From: Gymnopus androsaceus JB14
Taxonomy: Eukaryota; Basidiomycota; Agaricomycetes; Agaricales; Omphalotaceae
Direction: 5' to 3'
DNA: 64,000 nucleotides
Assembly (NCBI GenBank): GCA_009733575.1
Contig: ML769429.1
Span: 186,001-250,000 of the forward strand
Shown one piece after another: positions 1-10,851 of the stretch; position 1 is the stretch's first letter, and every line of letters starts with the position of its first letter. Below the pieces are notes generated by a model. It was not told the origin of the DNA. It worked only from the letters and a program-made list of their open reading frames with translations, and searched no databases. A program made the position numbers and the translations under genes.

Positions 1-1
1 A

Positions 2-190
2 AAGGAGGAGGTTGAGAGTAAACTCCCGAGATTGGGGATTGAGAAAGTGCTCGGAGATGCTGTTGTTACTCAGGCATTGGACAGTCGCATGCCCGAGAAG
101 AAGGCACCAGCAGCGAGCTGGCCCAACAATCTTTTGAGAGCGCACCGAGAAAATCCGGAGTGGGAGGGAGTAAACAAGGCGTTTGGCTGA
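2..190 (+). CDS. 3' end of an unidentified protein-coding gene
   Basis: An open frame enters from the left edge and runs 62 codons to TGA at 188-190. The visible C-terminus is rich in Lys and Glu, contains the stretch ASWPNNLLRAHRENPEW, and ends EGVNKAFG. It is followed by AT-rich sequence resembling a 3' UTR. There is no start codon in the window, and I do not recognise the family. It converges tail-to-tail with the minus-strand gene ending at 374. Coding status rests on the open frame reaching the edge and on the amino-acid composition only. Confidence 0.4.
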   Translation, partial: KEEVESKLPRLGIEKVLGDAVVTQALDSRMPEKKAPAASWPNNLLRAHRENPEWEGVNKAFG

Positions 191-373
191 ACAAGATTCC
201 GGCGTCGGAACGATGTTATTAAATTACAGGTTGAAGATAAATATATTCATACACGAAAAATAAATTCAAGGTAATTTAGAAGAAACCTTCATTAGTGACC
301 CTCCTCCGTACATGCAAAGAGCGATGGACGTTTCCACCTTCTTCGAGAATGCCAACAGCAACAAAAACACTAC

Positions 374-1857
374 TCACACACCACTGACTTCAGCCATTTC
401 TTGAACAGCTTTAGTGATAGCCTGGATCGCGACGTCCAACCATTGCACTTCTGGAATACCTGCCTCTCCGCACCTCCTACCTAAATCCCGCATGAAGTCA
501 TTGAGCATAACCCCTGCTACTGCATCATTTTGCACCACAAGATTGAGATCAGGTATGACCATGTCCGAGTACCATGTATCGACTGTTTCTTTGACCAGCT
601 CGCTCGACCACACAATGACAGTTCCGGTACCGATAGCCACAAGATCGAGAAAAACTTTGGCAGGCCAGAAAAGTTTGGCGGTCATTGCGATGCTTTGTAG
701 GATAGAAAAGATACCACTAGTACGGCCGCCATACCAAACGGATTGGATAGCAGCAGCCCAGGATCCTGAAGAGATAAACTTTTAAACCCGCAATATTTAC
801 TTCGTGGACAATATGTACCTGCTACGGGACCCAGCTCTCCAAAGCCAAACAAACCAAGAACACGTAGGAACATCCAAGGGAGTATGACCTCGGTACTCAC
901 AATCACTAGCGCGACTGAAGCTGCAGCGATGATATATGGATGTTCATGACGAAACGTGTTAAACTCTTGGATCGCGTTTCGAACACCTTCCGGCAGAAGC
1001 TGAATCTGTATTGACACGAAGTGCTCGATGTTTTTCAGGAATTCCTCTGCCTGGCTGAACTTGTCCTGAATAACAAGATCAAGCTGTGTTTTAGCTTGTT
1101 CAAGTGCCTTTCGGATACCACGAAGAATCTCTTCTAAAGGAGGAAGCTCGATGGGTTGTTCAACTGCCTCCCGGATAGTGCGAAGAATCTCTTCTAGAGG
1201 AGGAAGCTCGATATGGGGTTGTTCAAGTACCTCTCGCATACCACGAAGAATCCCTTTTAGAGGAGGAAGCTCGATGTGGGGCAATTGTATGTGTGGGAAA
1301 TGAATCCCTCGATGCTCTGGGCTATTGGATTGGTCTTGGACGCCATAGGCGGAATTGCCAGCAGTTTCGTAAGCGGAAAACCCATCGACTTCGAAAAGTT
1401 GTAAACATTGACGAAGCTACTAAGTCGGAAGTGATCTCACTCTGTTTCGCAGCATCTATCAACAGAGACAGTCAGTTTGATTCTCACGCGCTGGCATTGA
1501 AATAAGCAGACCTGAAACGCGTGAAATATCTCTTTTAAACTCTTCCCAAGGCCATCCAAGTGCCGCTTCAAGATCGACTCTAAACGCGTCCTTGGGCGCA
1601 ATTTGGGCTATAAGTCGTGCATACTGATCAAATCGGTCGCTCATCGCTGTTTGCAACTCTGGAGACAATTCTAAGCCCTCCTGGATGGCGTAGGTGGTCT
1701 GCCAAGCAGGCAAGACACGCAGATCTACAAAATTTTGCTCCATGGAGGTGAACCAAGCCTCACGATTGTCCTCAAACCTCAGCGGTTTGCCCCGGATGGA
1801 GTCAATGAGGGAGAGAAAGGCTAAAACAGCAAGGATCAGACGCATGAGAGGGAACAT
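374..1857 (-). CDS. IFI6/IFI27-like membrane protein, copy 1 (expanded repeat)
   Basis: I predict four exons: 1857-1512, a 15-nt micro-exon 1455-1441, 1388-819 and 765-374, joining to 440 aa in one frame. Introns are 53-56 bp with GT...AG ends. The N-terminus starts with a hydrophobic stretch resembling a signal peptide (MFPLMRLILAVLAFLSL). The middle holds three copies of a 21-22 aa unit of the form IELPPLEEILRxIREALEQ. A hydrophobic segment follows (YIIAAASVALVIVSTEVILPW), then the glycine-rich core FGFGELGPVAGSWAAA that spans intron 3. That core resembles the IFI6/IFI27 (ISG12) family, common in Agaricomycetes. The exon plan was checked against the paralogue at 3689-2329: both first exons are 346 nt and both micro-exons 15 nt. 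Function is unknown; a membrane location is inferred. Confidence 0.72.
1090..1290 (-). repeat. Three in-frame tandem copies of a 63-66 bp unit
   Basis: Within exon 3 of the copy-1 IFI27-like gene the motif IELPPLEEILRxIREALEQ occurs three times with a few substitutions. The paralogue at 3110 has one copy. The plus strand shows the matching triple recurrence of aggaggaagctcgat. The units are predicted amphipathic helix (LEEILRxIREALEQ). Confidence 0.85.
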
Positions 1858-2328
1858 CGTTGTAGGGATGCGAGTCGAAGGCGTTCGTGGGCGTTAGAAA
1901 GGAAGACGTCACAAGATCTTTCCGTCTTATGATCGCGGCGCTAGAAGATAATAGTGGTATTTGAACTTGTTTATCTAGGCCTTGAAATGAATGAAAGGCA
2001 TGTAGAGCTTGCATTCATTTCAGCCTAGGCCCTTCCGTTTCCATAAGCTCCCATTCATTTCCAGGCCCAAACAATAAACAAGTTCGAAAGTCCATGCAGA
2101 ACAAGATGTCAACGGCAATACGTGACATACATAAAATACTGACCGATCTTACGAGAAATTGTCATGGGCGCGTCGCGCTCAGCTTTGACCGATTTTCTCA
2201 ATTACAGTACTTCACGCGCCAAAGAACGACGTCCTACAGTAGTCCAAAAAGATATATAGAAGTGAAATGCGAAAGTGGAAAGAAGCGTCAAGTAAGGACA
2301 AGAAAATCAAGTAATAGACACGAATAGC
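1858..2328. other. Intergenic spacer between the two IFI27-like genes
   Basis: This is the 5' region of copy 1 (minus strand) and the 3' flank of copy 2. A plus-strand frame at 2094-2327 shows no recognisable features, and I do not call it a gene. No repeat or RNA gene was seen. Confidence 0.5.
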
Positions 2329-3689
2329 TCATACACCACTGGCTTCAGCCATTTCTTGAACGGCTCTGGTGATGGCCTCGATGGCCACATCAAACCATTG
2401 CACTTCCGGAATCCCTGCCTCTTCGCACCTCCTACCCAATTCCTGCATCCAGTCATCAACTACTATTGCCCCGTCGCTCTGCATCGCAAGATTAAGATCC
2501 AACACCATCTCGGGGTACCACATATCAACTAAATCTCTAATCATCTCGCCAGACCACACGACGATGGTCCCAGCAGCAACAGCGGCAAGGTCAAGAAACA
2601 CTCTGGCCGGCCAAAAGCGTTTGGCGGACATTGTAACGCGTTGAAGTATGGAAAAGAGACCGCGAGTACGACCGCCATACACAAGTGATTGAAGAACGGC
2701 GGCCCAGGACCCTGAAAGAGCATCAGACTCTGTGTACCGAAATATACATCAGGACCATAAGACATACCTGCAATGGGACCCAGCTCTCCAAAACCAAACA
2801 TAGCAAGGACACGTAGGAACATCCAAGGCAATATGACCTCTGTACCGAGAATCACTAGTGCGATCGAAGCTGCAGCGACGATGTAGGGATGCTCATGACG
2901 AAACTTGTCAAACTCTTGGATCGCGTTTCGTACTTTTTCTGGCAGCAGCTGAATCTGAACCGAAACAAAGCGCTGAATGTTTCTTAATACTTCTTCCGCC
3001 TGGCTGGATTCGTCCCCGATAACACGATCAAGCTCTTTTTTAGCATGTTCAAGAGCTTCTCGGATCCGACGAAGAATCTCTTCAGGGGAAGGAAGTTCGA
3101 TGGGTGGCAATGGTATTTGTGGAATACTGATACCGCGCTCTGTTACATCGGAAAGATCATCTTGAATCTGTTGGATGCCATAGCTAGATATCTCGTAGAC
3201 AGAAGCACCAGCAACTTTGAACGTAGGCGGTTAATGATAGTGATGTTAGGAAATCCAAAGGAGAAGCTCACGGTCTCTTGCAGCATCTACAAACCAAGAC
3301 GCTCAGTATGTGGTATATCGACATTGGCAATGAATAATCAAACCTGAAACACGGGATATATCCTTCTTGAACTCTTCCCAAGGCCAATCCAGAGATGAAT
3401 CGACGTAGACAAACTCGTGGTTAGGTTCAGCATGGCCTGCGAGTCGTGTATATTGATCAAATCGATATGTCATTGCCGTTTGGAGGTCTGGAGATGGTTG
3501 CAACCCTTCTTGAATCGCATAGCTGGTGCGCCCTTTACTAGGAAACTTGTTCTCCATGGCGGTGAACCAAGCCTCACGATCGTCCTCAAACCTGAGCGGT
3601 TTGCTTCGAATCGATACATAAGGTAGGCTGATAAGAGAGAGAATGGCGAAAACAATAAGGACCAGAAGCAAAACTGGGGACATCCTCAC
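2329..3689 (-). CDS. IFI6/IFI27-like membrane protein, copy 2
   Basis: Exons are predicted at 3689-3344, 3286-3272 (15-nt micro-exon), 3214-2768 and 2711-2329, giving 396 aa in frame. It is the tandem paralogue of the gene at 1857-374, with the same architecture: hydrophobic N-terminus, the shared motif KPLRFEDDREAWFTAMENKF, one IELPSPEEILRRIREALEH unit instead of three, a hydrophobic stretch (YIVAAASIALVILGTEVILPW), the core FGFGELGPIAGSWAAVLQS, and a conserved tail ending EASGV. IFI6/IFI27-like proteins in animals are small mitochondrial or ER membrane proteins; the fungal role is not established. The micro-exon is supported by its conservation in both copies. The closer match to the ancestral state is inferred from the single repeat unit. 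Confidence 0.72.
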
Positions 3690-3751
3690 TATGTTCTAGA
3701 GATGCGAAAAGGTGAGGGTTAGAAAGAAAGGTGCCTTCAAGAAGTTCAAAC

Positions 3752-3758
3752 CTTATAA
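3752..3758 (-). promoter_or_regulatory. TATA-like element upstream of IFI27-like copy 2
   Basis: On the minus strand TTATAAGG lies about 65 bp before the ATG at 3689. Spacing is reasonable for a fungal core promoter. The call is by motif only. Confidence 0.35.
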
Positions 3759-3759
3759 C

Positions 3760-6730
3760 CCAGACAAGCAGTCTAAAAGAACAAGGTTAGTTACATAAAT
3801 CGTTTCCAGACGTTGACCGTTTCGCCTTTTTAGGCCCTAGTGACATAACTTGTGGGCGGTCAAAAAGAAAGCTGTAGAATTTAGTGGAACCGAAGCCACA
3901 CAATACATGCATTTAGGAGATCATCGATCAGCCTCTTCATAGATAGATAGATAGTTGTACGCCGGCGGAATTAATGGGCTTTGACCCGTGCACTAGGTAT
4001 GAGTCTTCAACTGTACAACTCCGGATCCGAGCTTCACATTGAATAAGCTAGGGGCACTCTAATGAGAGTTAAGTTAGTTATATATATAAAGTAAGTCAAT
4101 GCTAGTAGAGAGGTTTGGCTGGGGCTTGGCCCGCGCGGGTGGGCAAAAATATATTTTTAAATCTTTATAACAAACGCGCGGTCAAAGCCGGAACGTCGGA
4201 AGACGCTGGTACTAGAATTTATATGTAATATTAGCTTCTAGATATTTTGAATTTTAGTTCTCAAATTTTTAGGAAGAGAGCCGGGAATGGTTGGGTGGGA
4301 GGCTCAAAAAGAATGATATAGGAGCGACGGCTATGAGAGTCGACTCAAGTGAAAGCGCTTAACGGCGCGCTGCCGACTCTCAGGCCGTGCTTATCTTATC
4401 CTCTGATAAGCGCGCTCTGCTAGCTTATCGCGGAGCAAGTGATCATGAACAAAACCAAAACCAGCTCATCGTCAGGCTCTCCGTATGCGTGATATCGACT
4501 ACGACGCCCGCAGCATGAAGTCCACCATATCCATCGGCGATTGCGAGCTATACTCTTTTACTCGTTTCTCCATAGTTCGCCTCCTTCCTCCGTAGTCCGA
4601 TGAGCATCATTTCCGTATGTCGTAGCTCCCCACCGATGAACCTCACCGAAACTCATTCAAGCAGTAGCTCGTCAGCGTTCGAACGATGAGGAAAATGTAC
4701 ATCATGCCCAGGAAAAAATGAACGACAGCAATTCCACGACCGACTTGCTCTGTTGCTAAATGTGGATCGTCCAGCTGTATCGGAGGCAGCACCGATTCGC
4801 CAGGCCAATGACAGGAGCTTTACCGGAAATCCACCGCGGGCATCGCCAACAAGAGCCAGTTTCCTCTTCTACACTTCCTAGAATAGAGGAACTAATCCTG
4901 AACTGCGCTCTTATAAGTCCGAGGAAAAACGTACCTCTGTCCCATGGCATTCCGTTGCGTATTGGCGGAAGTCGACTCACTGCTAGTTAGTCCTAGTACC
5001 AGCGGATCCCAGTTGGTCTGGTCCAGGAAGTTACTCGCGCCCTTTCCCGCCACGCACTGGATACGAGTATTATTGGGATCAAGAATAGAAGGAATGGGCC
5101 GGGAGGTGTTGTAGGTTTTTCATAGGAAGACTATCCACACGGCAGCCTTTCCAGTCAAATACTGCCGATACTAACTTGGAAGAGTGAAACGGAACCGGTG
5201 CTTCAACAGATCGACAAAAACGAAGGGTTCCTCCTGATAATCCGCGTGCGGAGATGCTGCTGTAACATTTGGAGAGAAGACGCTCTAGAGCGCGAATGTG
5301 ACGGTGAGCATCCGACTTGACAGTGCAGCCGGGAGTGGAGCGGGGAAGGTAAAGTAGCAATGCAGTCAATGAAAAGCTACGGATGAAAACGACTCAGCAT
5401 AGAGCTGTAAATCAGGTGTTAAAACAAACCTTGTCTAACGCTCCGTATTATGCAACGATGATTGCTCATCTTCCATCGACGTTCTATGGGGAGTCTCGGA
5501 GGTTGAAAGATCTAACACCACCCGTGTCCCCATCCATGTACCTGGAAGCTCTTAGCTAATGGCTCAGCCCACAAGCGGTTCCAGATTTCTCCCAGACTGA
5601 GAAGCACTCGACCAAGCATCAAGGCTGAGCCACGGCCGTTCATCGTAGGAGGCTTTCTGGCGCGAGCATTGCTGGACTGGATTAAGAGACAGTCATTCCA
5701 TCTGAGGATATGACTCTGAGCGTATGCTGAAAGGAAATGAACGAACGAAAGTTGAACGAAAGGGTGAACCAGGTGCGAAAGTGGAGCGCCTAAAAATGGC
5801 GCGTGACCAACGCGTGACGGCCTGTCGGTCTGTTTCTTTCCACCAATAGTTGACTCGTAATACGATCTTGAACCGTCCTGGTGATCTCCTGTTGATGTTC
5901 TCGGGCTCAAACTTCTACGATCATGTAATTCCGACGGTATTGGAAAGCGGAACGCTCAAGCTTTCAACTGATTTTCACTCAAAAGCACATCACAGAACGT
6001 ATAAAACCTCACTAAGTCGATTCCTGGCGGCCATGAAGACGTCGTATGTCGCCCATCTCTTCATTTCCGAAAGCAAGACAAAGCAGCGTTGCTGAAGAAG
6101 AAGAAACGTTCCGAGTCAGTGGGAAAGGGTACTTGAAGGAGAGGTGACCGATTCCCACCGAATATTCTGTATGAGTACAATCATTTCTTTCAAGTCTTCC
6201 TCGAACGTGGGCCACCAACAATTTTACACAACTTCAACTAGGTGTGATCTTACAAATGATTTTCGTCCAGGTGGGTTCAATTCCTAATGTGTTGTCCGCC
6301 ATTGAACGTTCCCTCATCCTCCTCACCGCGCATCCTTGTGTTTTCTGCTATTACAATGGTCGGTTCCGTATACGGCTTCAAGTATTTTTGAATAAGTTGG
6401 AATTGAACCAGAACGACTAATTTTTCGGTTTGAAAGTACCCGGCCATTCACTCCAATTGAAGGAATAGGGGGAAACGTCTTGTCATATTCTTTTCCTTCA
6501 CTCACCTGATATACTTTCTTACAGTTCAAAACATGTGAGCCATGGATTAAGCTCGCAGCATCACTATCAAAACGCTTCAATTGTGCCAAGTCTATACCTC
6601 TCTTTCTCAAATAGTGCCACTTTCGTTGGGTCTTACACGCGGTATCATCCAGCTGACGATCTCGTCATATGAGCTGAGCTAGTGGTAGTTGCACATGCTT
6701 CGCAGACTGAACCCGGTCTTTTTGAAGGGA
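3760..6730. other. About 3 kb with no recognisable gene
   Basis: Several short open frames (around 4756-4990, 5079-5369, 5512-5910, 6323-6610) show no family features and no convincing splice-linked extension. A short GATA microsatellite sits near 3941-3955. A hairpin-capable pair lies at 4333-4385 (gagagtcga ... cgactctc). I see no other feature. Confidence 0.4.
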
Positions 6731-6737
6731 TAAAAAG
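6731..6737 (+). promoter_or_regulatory. TATA-like element of the HsbA-like gene
   Basis: The run taaaaag lies about 70 bp before the ATG at 6807, followed by a pyrimidine-rich stretch (ctcttcctgcgtctcctctt) typical of fungal promoters. Confidence 0.4.
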
Positions 6738-6806
6738 GTGGTCGGAAGGTATCACTCTTCCTGCGTCTCCTCTTTCCTCCAAGTCTCACGACAACTACAC
6801 CCTACT

Positions 6807-7529
6807 ATGGCTCGCTTTGTATCATCTTTTGCTATCCTATTCGCCCTTGTTGCTGCTTGTATCGCCACCGTCGCCCAAGTCGAAGCAGATATATCCAGCA
6901 TAGCAAGTCAGGTCACTGCTCTTGACAGTGCCATTAATGCGTTCCCTACCGCTGGAGGGTCTCTTTTGTCGGCTCTGGTAAGTTGGACTCATTACGCCCG
7001 ACTCGGAGTTATCTTGCTCACCTCGCACATTTTGTAGGCAATTCACGAGCAAGCAACTGCCTTAGCATCTGCTCTTGCCACTGCTGCCACTGATGTAACT
7101 GTGAGCATTTCCAAATGTTGATCTGTAACCGTTCCACTTGCTCAACGCATTTTAGGCGACTCCACCCCTCGATGAAGCTGACGGTGAAACTATCCTGAGC
7201 GCGGTTGAAGGTTTCGAACCGACCATTATCAACGCACTCGCCGGAATCGTTGCAAAGAAGCCTGCATTCGATGCCTTGCCTCTTGGAGGTGTATCTGCTT
7301 TGGTGAAGGAAGACTTGGCGACTTTGCAAACGGACACAAAGGCCTTTGAAAACGGACTAGTTGCTGACTCTCCGGTGCGTTGAGTCGTCGTTCGTCGCAA
7401 AGCGAAATTAAGACGCTAACACTTCTCCACTCTTACCCATAGGCTGATCTCGTTCCTGCAGCAGCCTCTCTCACTTCGGCCGTTGACGCTGCTTTGGCTA
7501 CCGCAGCTGCTGCTTATGCCGACGCTTGA
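6807..7529 (+). CDS. Hydrophobic surface-binding protein A-like secreted protein
   Basis: Four exons (6807-6977, 7038-7100, 7156-7374, 7443-7529) join to 179 aa; the three introns are 55-68 bp. Residues 1-18 form a signal peptide (MARFVSSFAILFALVAAC). The mature part is a helical, Ala/Leu/Ser-rich domain with the pattern of HsbA (PF12296): DISSIASQVTALDSAINAFP, then alternating hydrophobic helices, ending in an alanine-rich tail (DAALATAAAAYADA). HsbA-type proteins are secreted, coat hydrophobic surfaces and can recruit esterases or cutinases; in basidiomycetes they are small multigene families. This start is preferred over upstream ATGs because it gives a clean signal peptide. Role in surface interaction is inferred from family. 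Confidence 0.82.
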
Positions 7530-9156
7530 GGAATTGTCCATACTCGTGTCTTTTTGGGAGTTTTCCGGTTATTTAAATAACAAAGGAATAACTGGAAGTA
7601 AAGGAAGTATTTACGTATGACGATGTATCGAGAATGAAGTATGGAGGTCTTTGTATATTTTATTTTTCAGCGTAAAAAATCAGGAGCCATTGAAATTGAG
7701 GATGGTACCGGTGAAAAGTTATATGCGATGAAAAACACACAAGCAACTTGGATCAGAACACGGGTACAGCTCAAGGATTAACATTTCTTTCGTCTATGTG
7801 TCGTATCCGACTTGGTCAGGGCGCACAGAATGCCCAGCCTGACAGAAATGGCGCAATATCATTTAATCAATTGGTGCTTAAAGAAAATGCGAATTGTCAC
7901 GGACCAGGCGACTCACGGTCTCCAGAATTCTCCCAAATACATTTCTAGACATGAATTACAGCAAGGTCCGTTTTTTAACAACTTTTTCTAACAATCTCAA
8001 ACTTTTCCTGGCCAGCAGCAAACGCGAGCGAGGATCTGAATACGAAGGTGATTTATATACACCATATACAGCAATTGGCTCAGGTGAGCTTCAAACTCAA
8101 ATCGTGACGAAAATATTCCGCAGCTATTCCGAGTCCATCCGCATTCATAAGGACACGAGATTGTAACAAGCTTTTGCGCTACTTGTTATAGCTCCCAAGC
8201 ACATATTCCGAACACATTTCTGACACCTAGCCATCATTTCTTGTTTCAATTCTTTATGGCCGGTCGGCACAAATATAAATGCACATACCAAATAATTCAA
8301 GAAGTCTAAAATAGTTTTTGATTTCGATGTTGTCGGTCTCGACTGGTCTCGCCTCACCATTTTCGTATTACATTTTCGTATTAGATCGGGGGTATAGATG
8401 TACAACTCCTTTTTCACGGGCCTAGTCGTATGCTTTTCCAAAAGCGATCCCTCAAGGACTGTCACTCGGTCAACACATCAGAGAGCCTCGCAGATTCGTT
8501 AGCAGATTCTCCCGCTCATAGCCCTGTACGTATCACGGTGAATGACTCCGACAATGGATGACGGATAAAGTGCCCCCAAAGCTCAACAATTACCATATTT
8601 TATGTCCGAGTTCTCCTAAATGGCGAAATTGCTCAAAAATCATCAGAAAATCATATCATAAATCCGACGGTCAAAGCTGGTTATACTGAGCTCGGGCCGC
8701 GGTGACCGGATCATCTGCATTGCGTTCGCTCCTGAGACAAGCCTACTACGACTACTAGCCACCTAGTACAGCTAGTTATATCTGTCTGCTTGGTACAAGC
8801 TCCGTTGGGAACTTGCATAAAAGTTCAAAGTTTTCATGCGTGCGCTCATATTGACTTCGGGTATGAATGATGGTTCGTTTCAATGTACACCATTCAATAT
8901 CCCGAGATGCAGATTTTTCGCCCCTTGGCATCGGAACTCGTACACCGCCGAACCAAAATGAGCGCCAAACTTTTAAGCTTCAATTGGCCAGTACTGCACC
9001 CTAATTGACTGTTAAAATCACTGTTTTCATGTAGTAGGAAGGTGCATTTTGCAGTGGAAAAAACATACATGCATTCTACATACACCATGAGAGAGAAAAC
9101 GTTCAATGTATGGAAATAAAGCCCAAAACCATATAGATACGCGACGCTTGTACTAA
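7530..9156. other. Intergenic, no recognisable gene
   Basis: Contains the 3' region of the HsbA-like gene and only short unsupported frames (for example 7748-7948, 8145-8465 and 8894-9211; the last overlaps the end of the oxidase gene in another frame). I see no repeats, RNA genes or mobile-element ends. Confidence 0.45.
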
Positions 9157-10769
9157 TTAGTAGCATCCGGCACTCATGATTCTCTGTTCCATCTTTGAAG
9201 GAGGCTTGCACTCTTCGATCTCATGCAACAGTGATACGACCTAGAATTTAAATATTTCAGGACCAATCCCATAGAAACCCTCGAATGATTCTTACCGTTC
9301 CAGCACATCCAAAGGACAATGAGAAACCAGATCCACCTTGCCCGTAGGTATGGATGATACGGCTAATAGATCCTTTCTTTGTGGTCATGGTTTCTCGTTC
9401 CACTCGAACGTTGGAGCCACGGAAAGGTCTCAGACCCTGTAGAAGGTTGGTCTCACTGTCGTATTCAGCGTTCTCTAGCCCAGGTACGAAAGCATTGCAT
9501 CGCTCGCGCATACGCTTGATGACTGGAGAGTCAACAGTCAAGTCGAGCTTCCACTCGTGTGGCTCTGTAATGCCTGAACGTCTGTCAGTAAGAGCAAATA
9601 CCTTGCCGGCCGCTGGCTTACCTCCTAAAATTAGAATGTTGTCATTTCGAGGAACAATGAACACCATGTCTTCATCAGTGCCATAGGTCTCGTCGTGGGT
9701 AACCGCGAGAGCTTCGGTGAGCTTGGGAAATTTAGTCCCATCGTTTATAACTCGAATAATAGCTCCTCGAAGTGGATAGACGGTTTTATCGCCAGCAAGC
9801 TCGAAGGCTGAAAGACCGGTGGCATTTACTATTGCATAGGCATTAAATCGCGATAGGAGTTCTTCTTCCTGGCTGAGAAGATCGCCTTTGATTCGCTCTG
9901 TCACGAAAGTCGCCCCTTTACAGCTCAATACGAAGTGCAGCCACATCATGTACACATCTGTGTCGATGGCCGGGGACAGCAGCTGATATGCATCCTTCAT
10001 TCCAGCCTTCTGGTCAACAGAATGATGCCCAATGAGGTCTGCGCTGCGTTTGAGTCCTCTAATCTACAAAACGAGAACATTTTGTAAGTAGGGATAATTG
10101 AGAGATGGTATACGCACTGTATGTGACAAGTTGGAGATCTCCTGCCATTTCTCAAGCTGATCAGGTCGGGCTTCGAGAGAGTGTCGAAGAAGAAGTTGGC
10201 CACCCTCATCCGGACGCCGTGGTCAATAGCGTCGGTTTCACCTAATTTTTCCACAATTTCTTCGAAAATTTTGTAAGATGTCATCGCCCATTCTTTAGAA
10301 TGGCGGAGGGATATAGCCTGCGTAAACGAAAGACTTCAATGTAGTTTTCTTAGGTGATTACGTTGAACGACTTACATCTGTGTGCTTGCCACACACCGCT
10401 GGCGGGTATTCCCAGCTAAAAAATTCGTAAGAATACGCTGCGAGTAAGGAATACAATCCAGAACTAACAGTGCGCCAGCAATCTGGGACGTGATACGATC
10501 CTGGCGATCTGCCCAGCGTTCAGATACGATGGTCACATCGTATCCTTGATCTAATAGGGCCCAGGCAGACTGCGAACGAATTATCAGTTCTAATGAGCAG
10601 CATCGCATCAACATGAAATGGTGCCCACCGTCATTCCACTAACACCACCGCCAATGACGAGGATGCGTTCATTTTTAGGAGCAACGGGGCTCGGGGTTCC
10701 AATACGAAGCTGAAGTTCGTTTTTAACAAGCTCCAAGTAGAAGTTGGGCGTAAATGCTTTAGCGAACAT
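9157..10769 (-). CDS. D-amino-acid oxidase (FAD-dependent), one frameshift
   Basis: Seven exons are predicted: 10769-10629, 10569-10469, 10415-10376, 10317-10118, 10063-9622, 9573-9296 and 9240-9157. The N-terminus carries the dinucleotide-binding motif VIGGGVSGMT (FAD, Rossmann fold), then ALWEYPPAVCG typical of fungal DAAO. The C-terminus carries the DAAO signature HTYGQGGSGFSLSFGCAG. The enzyme oxidatively deaminates D-amino acids to 2-oxo acids, ammonia and H2O2, usually in peroxisomes; the predicted C-terminus (SAGCY) is not a clear PTS1. Exon 4 is 200 nt although both flanking phases are 0. The frame changes between RVANFFFDT and DQLEKWQEISNLSHT, near 10171-10185, as if one base were missing. 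This is either a sequencing error or a recent lesion. Without that base the product would be about 428 aa. Confidence 0.82.
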
Positions 10770-10842
10770 GTCAAAGGGTTGTAATGGGGTGAATTCGAAC
10801 TTGAGTGGAGAAGTGGGATAAGTAAGTGTTCAAAAACGAAGG

Positions 10843-10851
10843 CTTTTTATA
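10843..10851 (-). promoter_or_regulatory. TATA box of the D-amino-acid oxidase gene
   Basis: TATAAAAAG on the minus strand lies about 75 bp upstream of the ATG at 10769, a normal fungal core promoter spacing. Confidence 0.55.

Noticed and set aside
414..785. Plus-strand frame opposite the IFI27-like gene
   Set aside because: Shadow of the minus-strand exon; the same kind of shadow occurs in the paralogue (2369-2644), showing it follows from the coding strand.
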